DNA of 64,000 bases from Planctomycetaceae bacterium (GTDB lineage: Bacteria; Planctomycetota; Planctomycetia; Planctomycetales; Planctomycetaceae): NCBI GenBank assembly GCA_021732415.1, contig JAKFVC010000047.1:102830-166829 (forward strand), given 5' to 3'. Numbering within the stretch: the stretch's first letter is position 1; each line of letters opens with the position of its first letter. This document shows positions 29,325-38,963 of this stretch, piece after piece. Position numbers and translations under genes: made by a program. The notes below the pieces were generated by a model. It saw only the letters and a list, made by a program, of their open reading frames with translations. It did no database searches and had not been told where the DNA came from.

Positions 29325-30110
29325 ATGCGATACGATCACTACGTGGAAAATGATTCGGGGGCGTACAGCATCTTACCGTCGTGGATCGTCCAAAAGGTCA
29401 TCGATGACGAGCGGGAGAACGACGCTCGTTTCGTGAAGAAGCATCAGGCGCTCTTGCAGTCCCTGGTCGGGGATGATTCCTTCATCGCACGAGTCGTCGT
29501 CGACGAACCACTCACCGAGGCCGAGCGGGAAGAATGGATCTCGCGCGTCCGCTGGCCGCTGGTGGTGAAATGCGGCAAGCTGCTGATTAGTGGAGGTTTT
29601 GACCCCGATACCATCTCCGATCTGGCCGAAGAAGAAGCCTCGTTTATCGAAGTTCCGCCAGGCGAATATGTGGTCGAGGTACTGACCTATCTCAACACGA
29701 TGAACGGCCGCGTCCACCGCGGCCAGTGGGGTCCAGACGGACTCCTGGGAGCCTGGTTCCGTCGAGACTGGCCCGGTCGGAAATTCCCCACGTGGGTCGC
29801 ATCCGAGTTATTCTGGTCCCCCGAAGAAGACCCCGGCCACGAGGCCGAATGGAACGACTTCGCTGGTTCCGTACGCGCTGGAAAACTCCAGATCGAATCC
29901 GGCCCCATGTCCTGGGTGGGCGTGGTCGTGCATTTGATCCCCGGCAGCGTAAAAACTGCGACCGATCTGTCGCGCCCCGATGAAGACGGCTTCTTCGCCG
30001 CGGATGCCGGCCTGCGTCGCCTCGAACGGTTCCCCCTGGGAATCCCATCCGACAGCGATGTCTCGATGGTCTCCAGCGAGGTGCAGAATGTCATCGCCCC
30101 GGATTCGTGA
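29325..30110 (+). CDS. Conserved-looking hypothetical protein
   Basis: A 261-residue soluble acidic protein, not assigned to any family. There is no signal peptide or membrane segment. It is rich in Trp and acidic residues, with W-I-S-R-V-R-W-P-L-V-V near 75 and a compact alpha/beta look; the middle part contains G-E-Y-V-V-E-V-L-T-Y-L, which resembles a short beta-strand pair. AAGGA lies about 11 bases before the ATG. It has its own candidate promoter and lies between a terminator and the third DUF1559 unit, so it is probably monocistronic. Base composition matches the neighbours. Confidence 0.7.
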   Translation: MRYDHYVENDSGAYSILPSWIVQKVIDDERENDARFVKKHQALLQSLVGDDSFIARVVVDEPLTEAEREEWISRVRWPLVVKCGKLLISGGFDPDTISDLAEEEASFIEVPPGEYVVEVLTYLNTMNGRVHRGQWGPDGLLGAWFRRDWPGRKFPTWVASELFWSPEEDPGHEAEWNDFAGSVRAGKLQIESGPMSWVGVVVHLIPGSVKTATDLSRPDEDGFFAADAGLRRLERFPLGIPSDSDVSMVSSEVQNVIAPDS

Positions 30111-30313
30111 CGGCCGGTCAGCCACGTAGGTCAGGCTGTGCCTGAAGTGATTGGCTTTAAATAGCTTGGCATTCAAACCAGTGCCACCCTGCCCCTGCAA
30201 CGCTTGCCCAGACGGCATACGGCCACCAGGAATTCTTACTTTCTGCGTACCAATGCAGCGAACAGGCAAACTAGATACGCGCTGGGAAACTCTCTCTGGA
30301 AATCAATCCTTAA

Positions 30314-30342
30314 TTGACGATACGTCTGGAACATGTGATAAT
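30314..30342 (+). promoter_or_regulatory. Sigma70-type promoter candidate
   Basis: TTGACG (30314-30319), a 17-base spacer and GATAAT (30337-30342) lie 107 bases before the DUF1559 start, giving a 5' leader of about 100 bases. Confidence 0.5.
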
Positions 30343-30428
30343 CACCGACTGAACATAATTCGGCCTGCATCACATCGGGTGGGCCAAATACCTCGCCAAT
30401 TCGGCGTTTCTGTCGCGGTCACACAATC

Positions 30429-30441
30429 GTACTATTCGGAG
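30429..30441 (+). promoter_or_regulatory. DUF1559 leader motif, short form
   Basis: GTACTATTCGGAG, 7 bases before ATG 30449. Compared with the copies at 8328 and 10376, it lacks the central GTTTCG segment but keeps ACTATT and CGGAG. Confidence 0.45.
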
Positions 30442-30448
30442 TCCTTTC

Positions 30449-31462
<1,014 letters not shown>

Positions 31463-31511
31463 TCTCGGTACTGTCTACGTAAGAGCATAGCCTGGGCAAT
31501 TCTGATTCTGC

Positions 31512-31546
31512 GAGGGGCAGTCATCGAACGACTGCCCCTCTTGATT
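31512..31546 (+). terminator. Rho-independent terminator after DUF1559 gene
   Basis: GAGGGGCAGTC (31512-31522) pairs perfectly with GACTGCCCCTC (31530-31540) around a 7-base loop, followed by TTGATTT. Confidence 0.8.
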
Positions 31547-31605
31547 TCAACGAGTGGCACTCCACCACAGATCAACCTGTGGTTCAGCCTGAAAGAGATC
31601 CTCGA

Positions 31606-32064
31606 ATGGCGACCAGGTTCATCGGAATTTGCGGTCTCGCACTAATTCTCAGCTCGCTTGGCTGCCGAGGTCAGGCGCTCCCCCAGGCGGTGGCGGTGAC
31701 GGGAACGATCACCTACCAGAGCAAGCCGGTCGCAGGAGCTCAAGTCGTCCTCAACAGCACTGATCCTGCCGGTAAGCCCGCCTCAGGAACGACGGATGCC
31801 CAGGGTAAGTTCGCGGTGCAGACTTACGTGGACCCGGCGACTCAAGTGCAGGGCGCCCTGCCGGGGAACTATAAGGTGACCGTCACGAAAGTGGAAAAGA
31901 GTACCATGTCGTCGGAAGACATGATGAAGGCCTCCTCGGGAAAAAAACCGGTCGGCCCCAAACATTTACTCCCTGCGAAATACTCCAGCCCTGCGACGAC
32001 CGATCTGCCGGTTGAAGTCAAAAAGGGAAGCAATCCGCCACTGGCGCTGGAGCTTAAGGATTAG
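31606..32064 (+). CDS. Small lipoprotein, DUF1559 partner
   Basis: A 152-residue protein. A short signal peptide ends in S-L-G-C (Cys20). The mature part has V-T-G-T-I-T-Y-Q-S-K-P-V-A-G-A-Q-V-V-L, T-T-D-A-Q-G-K-F and G-N-Y-K-V-T-V, a carboxypeptidase-regulatory-like beta-sandwich as in the lipoproteins at 9595 and 11430. A loop insert (K-S-T-M-S-S-E-D-M-M-K-A) followed by P-A-K-Y-S-S-P-A-T-T-D-L distinguishes it and is common in this lipoprotein group. ATG 31606 is preferred over 31579 because the signal peptide begins there. Role unknown. Confidence 0.83.
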   Translation: MATRFIGICGLALILSSLGCRGQALPQAVAVTGTITYQSKPVAGAQVVLNSTDPAGKPASGTTDAQGKFAVQTYVDPATQVQGALPGNYKVTVTKVEKSTMSSEDMMKASSGKKPVGPKHLLPAKYSSPATTDLPVEVKKGSNPPLALELKD

Positions 32065-32076
32065 TGCGGATCCACG

Positions 32077-32154
32077 TGCGTAGCGGAATCTCGTTAGAGT
32101 TCCGCCCAGACGTCTGGAGACTATCGCGGATCTCTGACGAGATTCCGCTACGCA
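32077..32154. repeat. Palindromic intergenic repeat, family B, copy 1
   Basis: TGCGTAGCGGAATCTCGT pairs with ACGAGATTCCGCTACGCA across a loop containing GACGTCTGGAGAC. A closely related copy is at 45621-45696. It lies between convergent genes. Confidence 0.8.
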
Positions 32155-32179
32155 GCTCGTCGAAACGCTCGCGACCATC

Positions 32180-35100
32180 CTACTCGCGAGCGACAAGCTG
32201 GCTTCGGCCTTCGATCACAGTCCAGGCGGTGTTCGTCGGCAGATCTGCAAACGATTGAGTCAATCCGCTCGGCCAGGAGACGATCAACTGATCGATGCGA
32301 GTCGCGGGGCCGACGCCCATCACCAGGCGGCGTTCGTTGCTGGCCTGATATCCGTCTCCAGCGATCAACTGGTGATGCTGAATGTCGCTCCCCATTCGCA
32401 GTGCGACACGAGCACCGATCGCATCTCGGCTCGATGTGGACCCGCGGAGTTCCAGCGCCAGGAATCGTCCGGCGGGCTGCGTTCGATTTGTCAGCAACGC
32501 AGCCGATGAGCCGAGATGACCGATCACTAAGTCGTCCAGTCCATCTCGATTCCAGTCGACGCGGGCCACTGCGCGACCGAGATACTTGCCCTCAAAATAA
32601 CTCCCCAGGCCGGTCGCCGGCAGCTCACGAAACACACCGCCTCCCTTGTTGCGAAAGAACTGGGGTGGCATGCGGTACGCAATTCCCCGTCGAGTAAAAT
32701 CATCGATATGCCCGTTGGCGACAAACAGATCCGGCCAGCCGTCCAGATCGGCATCGAGAAACTGGGTACCGAAGCCCAGCATCAGGTAGCCGGCGTCCTG
32801 CAGCCCCGACTTCGCGATGGCATCGGTGAACTGCCCCGCCGCCGGCTGCAAGTACAGGTTGTTATATTCCCGCTCAAAATTCGTGACGAACAGATCCAGC
32901 CGACCGTCCCGATCCACGTCCGCCGCCGCGACCCCCATGCTGGCCTGAGCCTGGCCCGACGAATCAAACGCCAGGCCCGATGAGACGCCCTCTTCACTGA
33001 ACTCGGCGAGTTCGCCAGCCTTGACGGTGCTGTTACGGAAATAGAAGTTGGCCGTCGTGTCATTGGCGACGAAGAGATTGAGCCGCCCGTTGCCTTCGAA
33101 GTCCGCGGCGACGATTCCCAATCCCCGGCCGGTCGTGTCCTGAACTCCGCTGCGTGTTGAGGATTCCTCAAAAGTTCCGTCTCCGCGATTCACATAGAAC
33201 TGATCGGCCGCCGCGGGAAAGACCTGCGGATAGCACAGGCGCGGACTGCCGTCGGGATCTCGACAGACGCGGTTGTAGACATCGTCCCCGGTCAGGTAAT
33301 TCACGACGTACAGGTCGGGCAGACTATCAGCGTTCATGTCCGCCAGAACACAACTGGTAGACCACGAATTTCCGGCCGTGCCCGTCTCGGTCGAGACATC
33401 TTGAAACGTCCCGTCTCCATTGTTCCGCAGGAAACGATTCGGACCGATATTGGCCACGTACAAATCGGGGAAGCCGTCCGCATCGTAGTCCCCCACGGTC
33501 ACTCCCTGGCTGAAGCGATCCTCCACGATGCCACAGGCGGCCGTGACATCCTGGAACCGTTGCCCCTGCACGTTGCGATAGAGCCGGTCGAGGAATTCGT
33601 GCGGGATCTGCTGATCCTTCTCTGGCAGACGACACCCCTGGGTGAAGTACAGATCAGGCCAACCATCCCCATCAAAATCGAGCACCGCCACCCCGCCACC
33701 GGTGAACTCAAACGATCGCTCTCCCGATCCATCGTGCGGACAATTGAAATAGTGGAAGTCGAGTCCCACCTCGCGCGACTGGTCCTCGAACCGAATCGCA
33801 GCCGTAGCGGACGGGGTGCCGTGTGATCCGTGCGGAATAGCTGTATTTAGTAGACTCCAGTCTGGTAATGGATACGGTGCGCGATCCAGCCCTGCGATTG
33901 GATTCGCCTCCGGCAGCACACGCTCGGGCTGTTCCGTATCCAATCGCTTCCGCAACCGCGTCGCATTTTGCCAGGCCCATTCCGTCTTAGGTTCCACCGC
34001 CAGAACCATGCGATACCAGCCCCAGGCCTCCCACAATCGGCCTAATGCTTCCGTCTGTTCGGCGGCCTGACGCAATAGTCCGACATGCTGGCGATTGTCA
34101 TACAGCAGGTTGGTGATCCGAAATAGCTCGCTCAACTGTGCCGCCCGCCGCACGCACTTTTCGGCCACCGAATTCTGCGTCTCACGTGGCAGCAGTTGCC
34201 CCAGTTGATAATTGGCAGACTGTTGGTCCGGATTGAGTCGCAACGCCTCGGCAAAACACCGAATGGCGGCGCGGGATTGTTCCCTCGCCAGAAACCATCG
34301 CCCGCGCAACGTCCAGAGATCCGGATGACGATCCCTGTCGGCCATGCCGGGTGAAGAATGCCAGCGCAGGAAGGCCTCCGTCGCCCGCTGTCGCCATAAT
34401 TGCATCTCTTCCGCGGATTTGTCGGACTCACCAAGTTCCAGTGCGGCTCGGCCCAGTTGAATTCCAACCTCCACACATTCCGGGTGCGCGATCGCCAACG
34501 GGACCAGTCGTCGTGCGGCGTCGATCGGATTGTGTTGCGCGAGCTTCCGAGTAGCGGTCCCCAGCTTCGGTCCCAACCCGTCAGGATCAAGCTTGGTCCA
34601 GGATTCCAACCGCTCCTCGTCCCCTACGATGGCTTGCAGATTTCCCAGCCACAGCAATTGATCGACCGAGGTTTGCCCGTGCTTCAACTGCTCCATAAGA
34701 TGCGGAACCGCTTCCCAACGCCGCCCCTCGACCGACAGTAAGAATGCCAGCCGGGTATGTGCGGGCTGGAACGTTACCTGCTTGAACCTGACGCTTCGGC
34801 GAAAACATTGTTCTGCCAGATCGACATAGCCCGCCTGAAAGAACGCCTCGCCAGCCAGTTCCATTGTCGATAGGTAATCCGCAGGCAGCGGAGCGTCTTT
34901 CTCTTGATCGGTCGGATCCCCACATCGACGTAAATAGCCTGCGGCCTGTTTCCATTCTTTTCGCTTAATCGCAACCCGGATGGCTCGCCACAGCATTTCC
35001 TGATCGTGCGGATGTTGAGCGAGTATCTGATCCGCCATGGACGCCGCTCGCGCGAGATCGCCGGCGTGCTCTGCCTGCTCGGCCTCCCACTGCAACGTCG

Positions 35101-35206
35101 ACAACGACCGAGCCACCACCAGGAACCAGATCCCCAACGCGCTGATCCCCGCCAGGCCGATGATCGCCATCCACACCCCACAGTTGGCTCGGCTTATGGA
35201 CGTCAC
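32180..35206 (-). CDS. TPR plus FG-GAP/ASPIC-UnbV (CRTAC1-type) protein
   Basis: A 1008-residue envelope protein. Residues 11-33 form a membrane anchor or uncleaved signal. Residues about 40-430 are helical TPR-like repeats, including A-I-R-C-F-A-E-A-L-R-L-N-P-D-Q. Residues about 470-900 contain FG-GAP/VCBS repeats with many calcium-binding D-x-D-x-D-G segments such as D-F-D-G-D-G-W-P-D-L-Y and D-Y-D-A-D-G-F-P-D-L-Y. The end is an ASPIC/UnbV domain with S-R-D-A-I-G-A-R and W-P-S-G-L-T-Q. It should form a beta-propeller outside the cytoplasm. The start is GTG, with GGAG 9 bases upstream. It is read divergently from the related protein at 35389. Confidence 0.88.
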   Translation of the reverse strand: MTSISRANCGVWMAIIGLAGISALGIWFLVVARSLSTLQWEAEQAEHAGDLARAASMADQILAQHPHDQEMLWRAIRVAIKRKEWKQAAGYLRRCGDPTDQEKDAPLPADYLSTMELAGEAFFQAGYVDLAEQCFRRSVRFKQVTFQPAHTRLAFLLSVEGRRWEAVPHLMEQLKHGQTSVDQLLWLGNLQAIVGDEERLESWTKLDPDGLGPKLGTATRKLAQHNPIDAARRLVPLAIAHPECVEVGIQLGRAALELGESDKSAEEMQLWRQRATEAFLRWHSSPGMADRDRHPDLWTLRGRWFLAREQSRAAIRCFAEALRLNPDQQSANYQLGQLLPRETQNSVAEKCVRRAAQLSELFRITNLLYDNRQHVGLLRQAAEQTEALGRLWEAWGWYRMVLAVEPKTEWAWQNATRLRKRLDTEQPERVLPEANPIAGLDRAPYPLPDWSLLNTAIPHGSHGTPSATAAIRFEDQSREVGLDFHYFNCPHDGSGERSFEFTGGGVAVLDFDGDGWPDLYFTQGCRLPEKDQQIPHEFLDRLYRNVQGQRFQDVTAACGIVEDRFSQGVTVGDYDADGFPDLYVANIGPNRFLRNNGDGTFQDVSTETGTAGNSWSTSCVLADMNADSLPDLYVVNYLTGDDVYNRVCRDPDGSPRLCYPQVFPAAADQFYVNRGDGTFEESSTRSGVQDTTGRGLGIVAADFEGNGRLNLFVANDTTANFYFRNSTVKAGELAEFSEEGVSSGLAFDSSGQAQASMGVAAADVDRDGRLDLFVTNFEREYNNLYLQPAAGQFTDAIAKSGLQDAGYLMLGFGTQFLDADLDGWPDLFVANGHIDDFTRRGIAYRMPPQFFRNKGGGVFRELPATGLGSYFEGKYLGRAVARVDWNRDGLDDLVIGHLGSSAALLTNRTQPAGRFLALELRGSTSSRDAIGARVALRMGSDIQHHQLIAGDGYQASNERRLVMGVGPATRIDQLIVSWPSGLTQSFADLPTNTAWTVIEGRSQLVARE

Positions 35207-35388
35207 CGCATGGCTCTCCGCGACGGCAAACGATGATTTGCAGGTGGCGACTTGGGGTACCTGATTGGAGATCTCCCCGGTAGCAGACGCTACCAGCGTC
35301 GGTTAGAGTATATGAGTCAGAGCCGCGCCTGCCAACCCGCTTAATTCCCGTCACGATCGCGTGGGCCGCGCCTCATTGGAGTTCCTGC

Positions 35389-37128
35389 GTGAGATTCCCG
35401 TCAACGAAAACAGACCTGCCCTGGATACTGGCGGTACTGCTGTTTTCCTTGTCCGGCTGCGGTTTCTCGGCCAATTCATCGCCCCTGCCGGAGCCTGGTA
35501 AGGCCGTGCCTGCGCTCAATACCCCCGTCGCGTCGAAAGACCAGGACGTCGCTACGGTTGCCGGGACGTCGTCCTTGAAGTTTGCCGAACGTCCTTTGGA
35601 AGCTGACGTACGCTATTCCAACGGCTCGGCTGCGAAGGTCAACAGCATCGTCGAAACGCTCGGCGGAGGCGTGGCGTTGTTCGACTACGATCGCGACGGC
35701 TGCCTGGATCTGTTCGCCACGGGAGGCGGCCGGTTTACGCCGCAACGTACCGTCGAGGGTCTGCCGTCGCATCTGCTCCGAGGAAACGGAGCCGGTGATT
35801 TCACCCCGGTCATCGCGGGGGTGGAAGCGTCGCGGTACTTTTCGCACGGTTGCTGGGCTGCAGATCTGGATAACGATGGATTCGGAGACTTGCTGGTCAC
35901 GGGCTACGGCGGACTGCAATTGTTTCACAACCAGGGAGACGGCACGTTCACCGAAATGGCCGACGCCGCGCAGTTGCATGATCCCTCGTGGAGCACCGCG
36001 GCCGCGTGGGGGGATCTCAATGGCGACGGCTTTCTGGACCTTTACGTCGCCCACTACGTCGATTGGAGTTTTCAAAAGCACCGGGCCTGCAACGATCCCC
36101 AAGGGGGCCAAAACGAAATCTGCGGCCCCAAGAATTACGGCCCGCTTAATGATCGCATGTTTCTATCTCGTGGTGACGGCACCTTTGAAGACGTCACTAC
36201 CGCGGCCGGACTGGTTGCTGGTGGCAAGGGATTGGGAGTGCTGATGGGTGATGTCGATCTCGACAATGATCTGGATATCTATGTCGCCAACGACACCACG
36301 GAGAACTTTCTGTATCTCAACCGCGGTGATGGTCACTTCGACGAAGTGGGCCAACCGAATGGGGCCGCGGTGGATGACGCCGGGCGTCCCACCGGCAGCA
36401 TGGGCGTGGACCTCGCCGACTTCGATAGCGACGGACTACCTGACTTGTGGACGGCAAACTACGAACATGAGATCTTCGGCCTGTATCGCAACCTGGGCCA
36501 CGGACAGTTTCTGCACGTCAGCCGCACGACCGGATTCGCCACCATCGGAGATCAGTTTGTCGGTTGGGGGACCGGCTTTGCCGATTTCGACCGTGATGGA
36601 GATCTGGACGTCATCGCCACCACCGGCCATGTAAAACGGTTTCCCAGCGAAACCCCCGTGAAGCAACTGCCACTCGTCTGGCTCCAGGACAACGGGCGTT
36701 TCATCAGGCAATCCTTTGATCCGACGACCTACCTGGGAACGCCTCACGAGGGACGCGGCCTGGCCCTCGGCGATCTGGACCGCGACGGAGACCTGGATGT
36801 GGTGATCGCGCATAACGACCGGCCAGTGGCCATTCTGTCGAACGACACAGCCGCCACCAGCCAGTGGCTGCGAATCCACTTGACCGGCCGCACGAGCTGC
36901 CGCGACGCGATCGGTGCTCGACTGGGCCTGAAAGTAGGGAGCCAAACCGTCTGGCGGCAGATCCTGGGGGGTGGCAGCTATTTATCGCAAAGCGAGCTTA
37001 ATCCGTACTGGGCCATTCCCACCGGTGCCGAGGTGGGAGGACTCACCATCCACTGGCCCTCGGGGCGGACCCAAGTCGTGCAAGATTTGTTATTGAATAC
37101 CAATGTGTTCATAGTTGAGCCAGACTAA
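35389..37128 (+). CDS. FG-GAP/ASPIC-UnbV (CRTAC1-type) lipoprotein
   Basis: A 579-residue protein starting at GTG 35389 with GGAG 7 bases upstream. The signal ends in lipobox L-S-G-C (Cys24). FG-GAP repeats run through most of the protein: F-D-Y-D-R-D-G-C-L-D-L, D-L-N-G-D-G-F-L-D-L-Y, D-V-D-L-D-N-D-L-D-I-Y and D-L-D-R-D-G-D-L-D-V. The C-terminal ASPIC/UnbV domain has S-C-R-D-A-I-G-A-R-L-G and W-P-S-G-R-T-Q. It is the compact relative of the 32180 protein without the TPR part, and a separate TPR protein follows at 37265. Binding of calcium and a protein-interaction role are inferred. Confidence 0.88.
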   Translation: MRFPSTKTDLPWILAVLLFSLSGCGFSANSSPLPEPGKAVPALNTPVASKDQDVATVAGTSSLKFAERPLEADVRYSNGSAAKVNSIVETLGGGVALFDYDRDGCLDLFATGGGRFTPQRTVEGLPSHLLRGNGAGDFTPVIAGVEASRYFSHGCWAADLDNDGFGDLLVTGYGGLQLFHNQGDGTFTEMADAAQLHDPSWSTAAAWGDLNGDGFLDLYVAHYVDWSFQKHRACNDPQGGQNEICGPKNYGPLNDRMFLSRGDGTFEDVTTAAGLVAGGKGLGVLMGDVDLDNDLDIYVANDTTENFLYLNRGDGHFDEVGQPNGAAVDDAGRPTGSMGVDLADFDSDGLPDLWTANYEHEIFGLYRNLGHGQFLHVSRTTGFATIGDQFVGWGTGFADFDRDGDLDVIATTGHVKRFPSETPVKQLPLVWLQDNGRFIRQSFDPTTYLGTPHEGRGLALGDLDRDGDLDVVIAHNDRPVAILSNDTAATSQWLRIHLTGRTSCRDAIGARLGLKVGSQTVWRQILGGGSYLSQSELNPYWAIPTGAEVGGLTIHWPSGRTQVVQDLLLNTNVFIVEPD

Positions 37129-37157
37129 GTCTGTAGACAGAACTACCAAATTGGGCT

Positions 37158-37190
37158 GGCGAGCCCCGTCCCGTAAGGGCGGGGCTCGCC
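37158..37190 (+). terminator. Hairpin, likely terminator
   Basis: GGCGAGCCCCG (37158-37168) pairs perfectly with CGGGGCTCGCC (37180-37190). No T-run follows, so termination would be weak or the hairpin may instead be a repeat. Confidence 0.55.
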
Positions 37191-37264
37191 TGAGCAATTC
37201 ATTTTAGCATCCTCCTTATAGGAGTGCCGGCCAACCAACGTCGCCACGATCAGAAAATTCCACT

Positions 37265-38488
37265 ATGTCCACTAACACACCGAACATCAGAAGGATCCGC
37301 GGCGTGCGAATCGCAATCGCCGTCTGCCTGATCGTCGGTGTGGCCGGTTGGAGTCTCTGGCAACCATCCCCCAGCCAGCAGTTTCACACCGGATGGGAAG
37401 CGTTGGTAGCCGCTGATCTGCGGCGCGTCGACGCGTTGGCCAGCAAGCTCGCCAAGCAACGCGGGTTCGAATCGCATGCACACTTGTTGCGGGGCGGATA
37501 CCTACTGCGTCTCGGTCGTCCACGAGAGGCCCTCGAAGAGCTGCGTCAGTCCCTCGATAACGACAAGACCCGCGTCCGGGCGCAGGTTCTGGCGGGCGAG
37601 GCCCTCGCCACACTGCACCAATCGCTCCGGGCCACCGAAGTCTTGCGTGAGGCACTGGCGAAGGACCCCGACAATATCGAGGCTCACCGCTGGGCTGGAG
37701 CGGCATTTTACGATCTCGGTGCCATGGAACCCGCCGTGCATCACCTGGAGAAGCTGGCCACACTGGCCCCCAATGACCCGCGTCCGCATCGAGTCCTCGG
37801 CCTGATCTACAAGGATCTCGAAAATGACCAATTGGCGGTGAACTGCTATCAGGAGTCACTCAAGCGCAGCGTGAATCAGCCGGACATCGAATCGATCCGG
37901 ACAGAACTGGCCGAAGTCCAGATCCGCCTGAACCGTCACGCCGCGGCCAAAGATACCTTAAGCCTCTGCTTACCTTCAGCCCGAGTCCTCGCGTTGCAAG
38001 CCGAATGCGAATCGGCTCTGGGAAATCAAACTGCTGCAAAGGATTTATTAGCCGCGGCCTTGAAGCAGGATCCGCACGAAGCCTCCGCACTCTTGTTGCA
38101 AGGCACATTCGCTCTGAATGACGGTCAGCCGAAACGGGCGATCGTTCCCTTCCAAAAAGTTGTCCAACAGAATCCGACCGACTTCACCGCCCGCTTCAAA
38201 TTGTCGCGAGCATTCGCGCAGTCCGGCGACGAGGCCCGCGCGGCCGAGCAATTGGCAACCATGAATCAGATCAAGGCGATTCGCCGCGAAGCCAACGAGG
38301 TCTATCAACACGCCGTGGGCCACCCCCGCGACGCAGACGCCCGCTTTCGCCTGGGAATCCTCTCCGAAAAACTCCACCGCCCGGACCTGGCACGGATGTG
38401 GTACCAGGCCGTCCTGTCGATCGACCCAACCCACGCTCCGGCCCAAACAGCTCTCGCCGGTCTCGCTCCCAGACCCGTAACTAAGTAG
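37265..38488 (+). CDS. TPR-repeat protein with N-terminal membrane anchor
   Basis: A 407-residue protein. Residues 13-31 (R-I-A-I-A-V-C-L-I-V-G-V) make one membrane segment, and the rest is a tetratricopeptide solenoid with repeats such as P-R-E-A-L-E-E-L-R-Q-S-L-D, A-T-E-V-L-R-E-A-L-A-K-D-P-D and A-V-N-C-Y-Q-E-S-L-K. TPR proteins mediate protein contacts. The gene follows the CRTAC1-type lipoprotein on the same strand after a hairpin, which suggests that the pair acts together much as the fused TPR/FG-GAP protein at 32180 does alone. This is inference from domain content. Confidence 0.85.
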   Translation: MSTNTPNIRRIRGVRIAIAVCLIVGVAGWSLWQPSPSQQFHTGWEALVAADLRRVDALASKLAKQRGFESHAHLLRGGYLLRLGRPREALEELRQSLDNDKTRVRAQVLAGEALATLHQSLRATEVLREALAKDPDNIEAHRWAGAAFYDLGAMEPAVHHLEKLATLAPNDPRPHRVLGLIYKDLENDQLAVNCYQESLKRSVNQPDIESIRTELAEVQIRLNRHAAAKDTLSLCLPSARVLALQAECESALGNQTAAKDLLAAALKQDPHEASALLLQGTFALNDGQPKRAIVPFQKVVQQNPTDFTARFKLSRAFAQSGDEARAAEQLATMNQIKAIRREANEVYQHAVGHPRDADARFRLGILSEKLHRPDLARMWYQAVLSIDPTHAPAQTALAGLAPRPVTK

Positions 38489-38963
38489 ATGCGCAAAAGA
38501 AACCGCGCTGGTGAGCCGGCTTCAGTCCATTTGCGTTTCAATCAACCCAGCGCGACGTCCATGCTAAAAAGCTGGATTAAGCAGGTGGGAGGGCTAGGCT
38601 CCCGCCGAGCCTAAGACGACCGCAGGTCGGCGTCCGCCGGAGGTTCCGGAACAGCCTCCGGCGGACGCCGAGCTAAAGCTCGTCTTAGGCTCTGCGGGAG
38701 CCTCGCCCTCCCATCTGCGCCAACTTACAAATTAAGCTTGGACTACACACTAGGGTTCCTGTGAACCGATTCTGTTTGCGTTTGGTGGTGGAGCCCTCTA
38801 AAATCGCGTCTGGTCAGTAAAACAGTATTCACCTGCTCCGTGATGCTGCCCGATCCGATGGATTGGTATCTGCTGCCTCAAACCATTTGCCCACATGCCC
38901 TTGGAGACCGCGCGACTCCGGGGGACGCCATGCAGCGCGACAGTCGTCCCGAAAGCCCGCCCC
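38489..38963. other. Intergenic region with family A repeat
   Basis: Contains the palindrome at 38586-38713. The remaining sequence up to 38963 holds the upstream region of the giant gene. An in-frame ATG at 38895 could extend that gene. Confidence 0.5.
38586..38713. repeat. Palindromic intergenic repeat, family A, copy 2
   Basis: Same arms as the copy at 13164, with CCTCCGGCGGACGCCGAGC in the inner stem. The orientation of the inner part is reversed relative to copy 1. Confidence 0.85.

Larger units (their letters stand above)
30111..30448. other. Upstream region of third DUF1559 gene
   Basis: No gene is seen in these 338 bases. They carry a candidate promoter (30314-30342) and the short form of the DUF1559 leader motif (30429-30441). 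Confidence 0.5.
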
